DNA from: Gonapodya prolifera JEL478
Lineage: Eukaryota; Monoblepharomycota; Monoblepharidomycetes; Monoblepharidales; Gonapodyaceae
Length of the DNA: 64,000 bases
Assembly: GCA_001574975.1 (NCBI GenBank)
Contig: KQ965734.1
Span: forward strand, 325,971-389,970
Direction of reading: 5' to 3'
Shown here in pieces: positions 54,647 through 64,000 of this stretch. The position numbers and the translations under genes are program-made. The notes under the pieces were generated by a model. That model was not told where the DNA came from. It did no database searches and saw only the letters and a list, made by a program, of their open reading frames with translations. The stretch's first letter is position 1. The number at the start of each line of letters is the position of its first letter.

Positions 54647-57206
54647 TTACTTGTAGTTATCCTCAAGCTCCCTAAACATCGATAGCAAAGACTCAACCGT
54701 CTTCTCACCCAGATTCTCACCGTCGCGTCCCCTGACACTGACCGTTCCCTTCTCGACCTCCTTCTTGCCCACGACCAATGCGAAATTATATTGCGCCACT
54801 TGAGCAGAGCGCACTTTCTTTCCTACGGTCGAATCCGAAGCATCCAAGTCGACGTGGTGACCCCGTCCACTGCTAGTAATACCGTGCCTGAGAGCCTTGA
54901 CCACGGATTCCGCGTGTGCCACGGTTCGTGCGTCATTTCCAACAGTCGCCACGACGGCTTGGCGGGGAGAAAGCCAGAAAGGCCACTTCCCCCCATAATG
55001 TTCGCAAAGGATGGCCATCATTCTCTCCACAGAGCCCAGCACGGCGCGATGGACGATCACCGGAACCTCACGACCACCATCTTCATTCGCATAGTGCAAG
55101 CCGAACCGCAAGGGAAGTTGAAAGTCCAGCTGCACGGTTGCGGTTTGGTGGCGACGTCCGAGGGCGTCCGTGACGTGCACGTCAATCTTGGGGCCGTAAA
55201 AGGCTCCGTCGGCGGGATTCATCGTCCAGGGTTTCCCGGCGCGGTTGAGCGCTTCGCTCAAGTCCCACTCGGCTTCGTCCCACTGTTCCCGGGTGCCCAT
55301 ACTTTTGGCAGGCCGCGTGGACAGGACAAAGTCGTATTGGGAGAATCCGAGCTTATCGTACGTGGACGAAATAAGAGCGAGAGTGGCTGAGATCTCGGTG
55401 AGAATTTGCGACGGGCGGCAAAAAATGTGTGCGTCGTCCTGGTGGAATGCCCGGACACGTGTCAGACCTGTGAGGGCGCCAGACGCTTCGTTCCTGAAAA
55501 AATAATTAAGGGCCGAAGTCTCATATTGTGTCAGATCACGAAACGTTTTGACACCACGAACCTATGGAGCGGGCTGAACTCAGCCAAACGAATCGGAAGT
55601 TCCCGATAGCTCCGCGCTTGATTAGCGAATACCAAGCAGTGTCCTGGGCAATTCATCGGTTTTAGACCTTGAACGCCTTCCGCTGGAGTTGCACTTGCCC
55701 CGTGGACGTGTGCGTGGGCGTGGGAATCATCGTGTCCGTGTTGGCACTGAACATGTGAAGTGTCACTCTCTCCCGCTCCACTGACCACAAACATGTCCTC
55801 TCGATAATTCTCCCAGTGCCCACTCGTTTCCCATATCTCCTTCCCGAACACAAGCGGCGTCACCACTTCGTCGTAGTTCCCCGTGGCATACTCGTCCCGC
55901 ATGAGTGTTTTCAAGCGCTCCACTATGCGGACTCCACGCGGAAGCATGAAGGGTATTCCAGGAGACGACTTGTGGAACATGAACAGCTCTTGCTGCTTCC
56001 CCACAACGCGGTGGTCGCGCTCCCTCGCCTTTCGCACGAGGTCCGCACGCGCGACAGCGTGGGCTTGGTCGACAAAGGATATCCCCGACACACGCGCCAA
56101 CGGCTGAGCCGACTCGACCCCCTCTGGCGCTTCAGGGTCTGTCAGGGCCGGTTCCCATCGTGCGCCAGAAACGGATTCGAGTTCGATTCCGCCAGACACC
56201 TGAATGCTGTTGTGAATGTGTGGGCCGCGACACAGATCGATGAACTCCCCTGTTTTATAGAGCGTGATAGCGTCTTCGGGGCCTGTGTTGGTCGCGATGA
56301 AGTACAGCTTGAACGGGTTGTAGGCGAACATTCGTGCTGCAATGTTGCGGGGCACGGACATTCGTTCAAAGGGGAGCTTTCGCCCTGCGAGGTCGCGGGC
56401 GAGCTGGACAAGATGGTCGAGGTCACCGGACGACTCTCGGACAGAGAAGAGGTCCGACGTGTTGGCGAAGAGCATGTTACGTATGCGGCTGGCGATGTCG
56501 GAGGAAGAGAGCCACGTCTCGGTCTCGATGGTGGTGTCCAGTCGACTTAACGAAGCGTGGATGTTAAGAGGAAGAGTGCGTTTGAGAACAGCCGTGTAGT
56601 GGAAGCCTGCTGAAAGCAATAGAATGGAATCCACGCCGCTGGGGTTCGAGAAGGCTTCGGAAGGAAAGGGTCGGGAGCCAGAGGTGAGAAGGACTTCGTC
56701 CCCGTATTTTAATTCCATGGCCGCCCCGAGCAAATGCGACGTTGAGTGCCACAAGGCTCCGTGTACGAATGGGTCAGGTTTCCAGCCAGACAGCTGATCT
56801 CTGGCAGGGTCCGATGCCGGGGAAGGCTTGCCGCGAATCTCTAGTACTCCTTGCTCCGTGATGGGGCTTTGCAGGCACACCGGTTTCTCGTTGAACAGAG
56901 CAATGTAAGGGTCGATGTTTGGAAACAGGTTGGGAAAGCCTGTAACGAGAAGGTAATGCCGGTTCAAAAAACACGCGTTAAACAATTGCACTTTCACTTA
57001 CGCTTCAGAATATCTAGAGCGGTCATTCCGGCTGTGACTGTCCGTACTGCCCCGGATGGCAGGAAATGCAGGTCCACGTTTCCCATTGCATCCCTCGATT
57101 TATCCTCCCGCTTCACATCGCGTTGACGCTCGGCCTCATCTTTCCATAGCCGCAGCCGATGGTCACGGTAGAGGGATGGTGAAACTGAAAGCACCCAACG
57201 ATGCAA
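54647..57206 (-). CDS. Threonyl-tRNA synthetase
   Basis: Exons 57206-57002, 56939-55562 and 55493-54647 keep phase, 809 residues. N-terminal TGS domain (VDLHFLPSGAVRTVTAGMTA), editing-type N2 domain (HSTSHLLGAAMEL), then the class II catalytic core: LKPMNCPGHC with the zinc Cys, RAFHQDDAHIFC with the zinc His, and VIVHRAVLGSVERM with the third ligand and motif 3 Arg. The anticodon-binding domain ends the protein. A His/Asp/Ser-rich insert of about 30 residues (QHGHDDSHAHAHVHG) sits between motif 1 and the zinc Cys. HxxxH (HSTSH) editing residues look intact. The basic, hydrophobic start (MHRWVLSVSPSLYRDHRLRL) could be a mitochondrial presequence, so one gene may serve one or both compartments. 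Confidence 0.9.
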
Positions 57207-57687
57207 CCGGAGTTGGGAAGAGGAACACGCAAATGGTTAGTACACCAGTATTACAATGCGCAAGATGTCTGAACGTGTCTCTGGGTTTCTTACCAGACAT
57301 TCACTCACTGGACGACATTGGTCGCGATTGGTGTGGCCATGCAATCGCCTCACACATGTGGACAAATATATTTCGTTTGTGCCTCGATTGGCACGCCACA
57401 GTCGCAGAGAATCCCCGCATCTGGAACCCTGGCCGTTGGTGGGAGTGAGTGAGTGGGGGGGGGGTGTTGGTGAAGAGACCCAGATCCGCAATTTACCCGA
57501 GCCAGCAACCTCCTCACCAACGCGTCATTCGCCGCCCGTTCCCTCTGCCGCTCTTCCTGCTGCGAGATTGCTGCCAACAGCGTAGATTTCCTGCCCATCT
57601 TACATCTGCCACTCCGATTTACCCCGCCTGGACTCAGATTCGGTCCTTCCTCCTCGCCTTCAGTTCCCACTCTTTGAGATTCAAACG
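57207..57687. promoter_or_regulatory. Shared promoter region of ThrRS and Rab6
   Basis: 481 bases between divergent starts. A minus-strand frame at 57350-57778 crosses it and overlaps Rab6 exon 1; it is treated as spurious. Confidence 0.5.
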
Positions 57688-59026
<1,339 letters not shown>

Positions 59027-59226
59027 ATTGTGGAGTAGTGTGGGGTAAGAATGCGGATTGTGTGAACTTGTAATTCTGCTATTGGTTGTGAAAGCCATAT
59101 GTGTACTGTGGCAGGAGGGGATTTTGAGTAAAGCGCAACAATTATATTCCCAATTACAATGGTTGATAGACCACGTGATGAGACTTCTTTGTTCATCATT
59201 GTTATGCTAGATTATTACATGACAAG

Positions 59227-62200
59227 TCAATTGTAAATTCCCCCCGAAAACCGCTTGGTATCAAAATAGGTGGTGTGAATTTGCTTGCCACTAAACCACC
59301 GCCCATCGAGACTTTCTTTCGCCTTTTCCGCACCTGTGATCCGTCACGTTATTGAGTTGTTAAGTAATCACCGAAAACAAACAACGAACGAACCAGCAAC
59401 GCCATCAAAATGGACGAAAACTCTCACTCGTGGCGGTGTCAGATTCTTGTCAACATGCACGACCACCTGCCGCACTTTCCCAAACTTGCCACATTCCTCC
59501 GCCATGTCATCCTTGAGATCCTCGTCCACATCGTCGACACCCAGGTTTGAAATCAGAACGACTTCCGTCACAGGAGCACCAGTGTCGCGAGCTGCGAGCT
59601 TTCGCATGATGTCCATCCTCTGACTCGCTTTGATGCCCGACATGTTTTCCTCGTTGGCGAGAGACTCGTCCCGGGCGGCATTGACCGCTGCAGTGATGGA
59701 CGACGGCAATGCAATTGATGGAAACGATGAGTTGGTTGCAACAGCAGGAGATGATGTGCCAAGTTTCGCTTTGGATTCAGGGATATCAGTCCACTCTTGC
59801 ACAACGATTGAAACAATATGCGGATACACACCGATGCTGGTATTGATAGACTGAGCCGCGACCAAAACAGCAGGCGGCAGAGAAATCTTTTGGGGATTGA
59901 CCAGGGGCACCTTGTCAAGGCCCTTCATACCTTCGGGAAACGGTCCTCCAACCAAGCACTTGCAGATTCGAAGTTGCAAACCGCCAAGTTCGAAGCCATT
60001 CATCGCTTGAATTGCACTCGCAGCCGACGCCTCGTCCTCGAACTCAATGTACCTGTTCGCAGGATCGAGAGGAGATTAACAATGATCGGATTGCATAGGT
60101 CCAGGCACGTTCTGGGTCTTCGCCGCGATCGTTCGGACATTTCCTCCAAGGATTTCCGTGAGTAAGATATAAAGGAAATGGGAGGGAAGCAGGAAAAACG
60201 GAAAACGGAAAAGTGTTCAAGCCACGTCATTGCACGGGTCAACAAATCCAACCGCAAGGCAGTTACTGCAACGAAGTGAGGCCCACCAGAGCGGCATGAT
60301 CTGCCACATCCCACCAGTCAAAGAGCACGTCAATGTTCAACGGGTTCATCCAAGTGACAGCATTCCCATGCCGAGAAGTGAGCAAACCGGAAAGACCGGA
60401 AGGGGGCGAAAGAGAGAAGGGTGCAGAAAAACGAGGAAGGAAACGAAGCAAGAAGTATCCATGAGTCGGTATTGCTCTCTCGATATGTGCTCGTGCGTCG
60501 TCATCCTCCATCATCACTCGACCCAGAATCGTGCCCTGACAGTACGCAAAACGAAAATGGCTCTCACCCGCATCCTTTGTGCTTCCTTGTTAATGGATCC
60601 GGCTGAATAAAAGGGAGCAGTGAGTGCATGAATTCTTGGCGAACTCGATGAGAACTCACAAGCAGTGCACAGGCTTTTACGGTGCCAAAAGAGGTGAATA
60701 TTTCCGCCAAGTCCGTCTCCCCAACGTGTTCGTTGATGTTTGCGACGTAGAGCCGCTCTGGTGGAGGAGGAGGGAGGGACTCTGCAACCGACGGGTTGTA
60801 GTTATTGGGCCGACCGACCTTGAGCGTTCTAAAGGGCAACAAGAAAGTGCACAATGAGCATACGTTGACAACAAGGTGAGACCAATGTTCTTCACCTTCC
60901 TCCGAGGTTGAACCCATTCATTACATCCAGAGCCATTTGTGCCGCCTCAGGTACGTCATACTCCACAAAACAGAAACCCTTGTGCCGTCCTGTAGCTGGC
61001 TCAATCGTCATGGACGCGGCGCGGACCCATCCAAACTGCGAAAAGACCGTTTTAATGTGGTGCTCGTTGACCTCGAAGGACACTGAGCCGACGTAGATCC
61101 GCGAGATGATGGCAATAGACCGGGCTTCGGCGGCGGCTTGGGCAGGGTTGACGAATGAGGCGGTGCCGGAGGGGAAGGCGGCGAACTCGGAGCCGTGAGG
61201 CGGAGAAGACGCAGGGGGTGTACCACCCGGCGTCCCCGAGGCAGCAGAAGGGGCTTGAGCGAGCAACTGTCGCAACGAAAACCTGGCGGTAAGGAGGACG
61301 GCAGCAAACGTGGCAAGTACGGTGTTGCTCACCTGGACGGTCTGTTCCTTGGCAAATTGCTTCGCCTGGTCCAGTTTCGTTCTCTGCTCCTCTGTCAACA
61401 TGCTCAAAGGAACTTGACGAGCCCATGCCGCGTTTGACGAAGATGATGTCTGCAATGAGGGAGACGGGGACCCTGGCAAAGAGAGGGTCACTAAACGGGC
61501 TTCCACGAGCGAAAATGAAGCACTGTCGACTTACGAGCACGAGTTGAAGAATCGTCCTTTCGTCGTCGTTTACGGCGGTCGTCATCAGACGAAACGCTGT
61601 CGCGCCGACGACGGTCACGGGACCTGCAAAAAAATCGGACAGATGCTCGGTCACACGATCAAAAATCAGCAGCGCACCTGCTCCGCGTCTTGCTTCGCCG
61701 TCTTCGCTCGTCCCGGTCTCGTTGGGAGCGGCGCCGGTCTCGACTTCGAGAGCGAGTGCGTGATCGGGTCCGGCTGCGGAGTTTGTTTATTAACGATACG
61801 TGACGGGGAGATCATTGGGAGCGAGGGAGAGGCCCAATCACTCACCTGCGACGTCTTTGGGTGCGATCACAGAGCACGGTGCAACAGTGCCAGATGAAGA
61901 TGAAGCATGTGTTAACTTCATCAGCCTGCAAAATCCTCACCGGTCACGATCTCTATCTCTTTCACGGTCTCTGTCACGTTGCCTGCGGTCAACAAGTGTC
62001 AGTGCGATCATTTGATCCAGTGAGTAACTCTCCCCACCTCTCCAGCGACCTGTCCCTAACTCTGTCCCTGTCTCCTTTTCGCTTTTCACGCAAGCGGTCT
62101 CGCTCTCGTGACCTTGAGCGGTCGCGTTCTTTAACGCGGTCCTTATCGCGGTGTCGTTCGCTGCTTCCACGTTGTTAAACAAAATCATGAAAGAACGACC

Positions 62201-62677
62201 ACGCAATCATTCTCACACGTCCTTCTCGCGCTTCTTTTCTTTATCACGCTCTTTAGAGCCTTCTCGCTTTTCATCGCGGTCTCTCGTCTTGCGGTCCTTG
62301 TCGTCCGTGTCGCGTGAGCTTTTCTCCTTGACCTTTTCCCCTTCCCGTGACCTTGTTCGTTTTTCTTTGTCACTGCGTTTCTCTCGTCTTCCGTCCTCCC
62401 TCTCCTTGTCTCTATCTTTCCTGTCTTTCTGCTTCCCGCCGTTTTCCTCGCTCCCCCCTGACCGAGATTCTTTGCCCCTGTTTGACCGTTCCTCCTCTTT
62501 CAAGTCATCTTTGGTCTTCTTTTCATCGATTCTGTCCATTTCCATCTTTGTCGGTCCCTCAACGCTGTGACTGTCCTCGTCCATGGGATCTGTCGCCAAT
62601 GAGCCCCTCTTTGACCTCTGCTTGCCGTTAGCCACTTCTTCGTCATGCATTCTGTCATGTCCGTTTGGGCTGCTCAT
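59227..62677 (-). CDS. PUF60-like splicing factor with an RS-rich N-terminus
   Basis: Exons (minus): 62677-62217, 62160-62038, 61982-61941, a probable 9-base exon near 61850, 61773-61678, 61623-61535, 61472-61333, 61266-60896, 60828-60660, 60602-60568, 60052-59394 and 59333-59227; phases agree, about 766 residues. The first 280 residues are Lys/Glu- then Arg/Ser/Asp-rich (RSRTRSRTRSRSRDRRRS). Next come LSMLTEEQRTKLDQAKQFAK, RRM1 (RIYVGSVSFEV, HKGFCFVEYDVPEAAQMAL), RRM2 (RLYVANINEHV, HKGCGYIEFED) and a C-terminal UHM (ISNLGVDDVDED, then VHVDKN and a RWFSGKQI end). This order is that of human PUF60 (FIR), a U2AF-related factor for 3' splice-site recognition. The RS domain is an addition relative to animal PUF60. 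An intron may be missed within 60052-59394. Confidence 0.85.
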
Positions 62678-62803
62678 TCTTTGAGTTGGAAATTGAAGAG
62701 TATGTATAAATGTGTATGATGCCTGACTGCGGTCAGCACCACTCTTCACTTTGAATGGGTGCAGGAAGGAGGACAATACCATCGACTTTACATCTCCGGA
62801 GTG
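62678..62803. promoter_or_regulatory. Short divergent promoter, PUF60-like / Arp10-like
   Basis: Only 126 bases separate the two start codons. A TATAAA-like sequence (TATGTATAAATG) lies near 62700-62712. The two genes probably share regulation. Confidence 0.55.
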
Positions 62804-64000
62804 ATGTCTGATAAGAATCGCGTCACCCCTCAGTCATCTGGCACATCCAGGCCATCCACTGTCGCTGCACCAGCACGATCACGTCCCTCTACGTCCACGT
62901 CTTCTTCCACCTCCACCGCTTCCTCAATATCGTCCCTGCTTGCGTCACTCCAGGCGGCACGCTCAAATACTACTTCTCGTGCCCCAAGCTCGTCTGCCCC
63001 GTCCACCTCGGGGACTCCAACTGGATCGGCAGGATCGTCCGCCGCACCCACAACGGCAGTTGCGCCTGCCAACCCACTTCGCGAAAGTCTCAGGAAAACG
63101 ACGACCTTTGGTGGAGACGAATGCATCATCTTACACATCGGTAGGTGGGAATCGAAACAATTGAATTCGAAAGCCAGGAAACACATTTCTTTTTGATGAC
63201 CCGGTTTACTTCAGGGACTCTCCATGCGAGAGTGGGCTTTGCTGGAGAGTCAAAGCCTCGCCACGTCTTCCCGATCACTGCTCCTAGTTTTGCAAAGTTT
63301 GAGGGAAACATTGAAGGTTCTCCCAGTGGACGCAAAGTGAGCATATCATCCCATTCAGTCGGATGCGTGAGTCGGAATTTTTTCTGAATGAAACCTCCGA
63401 GCGACATCGGCAATTGCCCTCCCGAGTGAGGGCAGTTGGGCAACACACATGTTGTGAAACAGTGATGCACGGAATCTGACTTCTCCCCGCGTCTCAGGCC
63501 TCCCCCCTCTTCCCCACCTCTCCGCCTACACCCGCCCGCCACGCCCTGCTGGTTCGCCGCATCTCCACCTTGTTCCGAGAAATATGTCTACAGAGACTGC
63601 TGATCGACCCCAAGGGCAAGCGGGTCATAATTGTGGAGGGCTCAGCGTGGTCTGTGGGAATTCGGAGGGCGTTTGCGGAGGCCATTTTGGGAGGCGGACA
63701 GGTGAGGATGTCTGGGATTGCTCACCACTGATTGTGATACTATGGTTTCTCACCGGGTATCTCCAGGCCGCGTCTGTCTCTCTTATCCCACATGCCATCG
63801 TATCTCTCCTACCCTACGGCTTAGCCGCCGGCCTGGTCATCCACCTCGGCTCCCGGGAATCATGTATCACCACAGTCTACGACCGGCGGATTCTTTGGAG
63901 CCAATGTCGCTGGCACTCTCACGCAGGCTCAGATGTACGAGAACGATTGCGAGAGGGAATCAAGCGGTGGGGACGGGTGGTGGCTCTGGGCGAAGGGGGC
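62804..64000 (+). CDS. Arp10/ACTR10-like dynactin subunit (partial, 3' end outside window)
   Basis: Exons 62804-63140, 63215-63336, 63498-63701 and 63767 to the edge keep phase. After 90 Ser/Ala/Thr-rich residues the actin fold begins: DECIILHIGTLHARVGFAGE with KPRHVFP (phosphate-1 strand and hook), then RISTLFREICLQRLLIDPKG, VIIVEG, and in exon 4 SLLPYGLAAGLVIHLGSRES (second sugar/phosphate motif region). ACTR10/Arp11 caps the pointed end of the dynactin filament and links it to dynein. Within actin-related proteins, the short core and this motif set fit Arp10 best, but Arp subfamily assignment from half a protein is tentative. The remainder lies beyond the window. Confidence 0.75.

Overview
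The window reads as nuclear DNA of a zoosporic (flagellated) fungus, most likely a chytrid. Genes carry many short introns (about 50-130 bases, GTGAGT/GTAAGT donors, CAG/TAG acceptors), lie on both strands 0.1-1 kb apart, and use fungal-type transporter families. Three items together point to a flagellated fungus: a DAW1-type flagellar dynein assembly factor, an HMMR (RHAMM) spindle protein of a kind lost from yeasts, and a leucine-rich-repeat/transmembrane/SH3 receptor of a kind I associate with chytrid proteomes. This placement is inference; no rRNA or species marker is present.

Layout. 1-4798(-): HMMR-like coiled coil, running off the left edge. 5745-8059(+): two unrecognised genes. 8338-13305(-): a tandem pair of allantoate/nicotinate-permease-like MFS transporters. 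13775-14698(-): membrane RING-H2 protein. 15281-17137(-): Ser/Pro-rich protein. 18.5-19.6 kb: doubtful gene. 21709-24969(+): membrane family-2 glycosyltransferase. 25.9-27.5 kb: two small uncertain ORFs. 27868-30375(+): API5-like protein. 30628-31021(-): small secreted protein. 31155-32891(-): DAW1. 33201-34786(-): MMTAG2-like RS-rich protein. 35287-38401(+): KAR5-type nuclear fusion protein. 38635-41735(+): Iwr1-like RNA polymerase II import factor.

41.8-48.0 kb is a transposon island: a MITE-like element, a degraded Fanzor (eukaryotic TnpB-like nuclease) gene, a roughly 245-bp repeat present in several copies, a near-perfect palindrome and a 304-bp tandem repeat. After it come an LRR-TM-SH3 receptor (48381-49792, -), a sparse region with a glutamine-amidotransferase relic, a DHA2-type MFS transporter (51525-54449, +), threonyl-tRNA synthetase (54647-57206, -), Rab6/Ypt6 (57688-59026, +), a PUF60-like splicing factor with an RS-rich N-terminus (59227-62677, -), and an Arp10-like actin-related protein running off the right edge.

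Functional themes are spindle and dynein (HMMR, DAW1, Arp10), nuclear fusion (KAR5), pre-mRNA and transcription (PUF60, MMTAG2-like, Iwr1) and traffic and uptake (Rab6, MFS). There is no sign of an operon-like pathway cluster. The exon models were built by eye, keeping reading phase across GT/AG boundaries; most close exactly in frame, which is the main support for them. The most interesting items are the Fanzor island, the HMMR, DAW1 and KAR5 homologues, the receptor, the intron differences between the tandem transporters, and the 71-bp tandem duplication.
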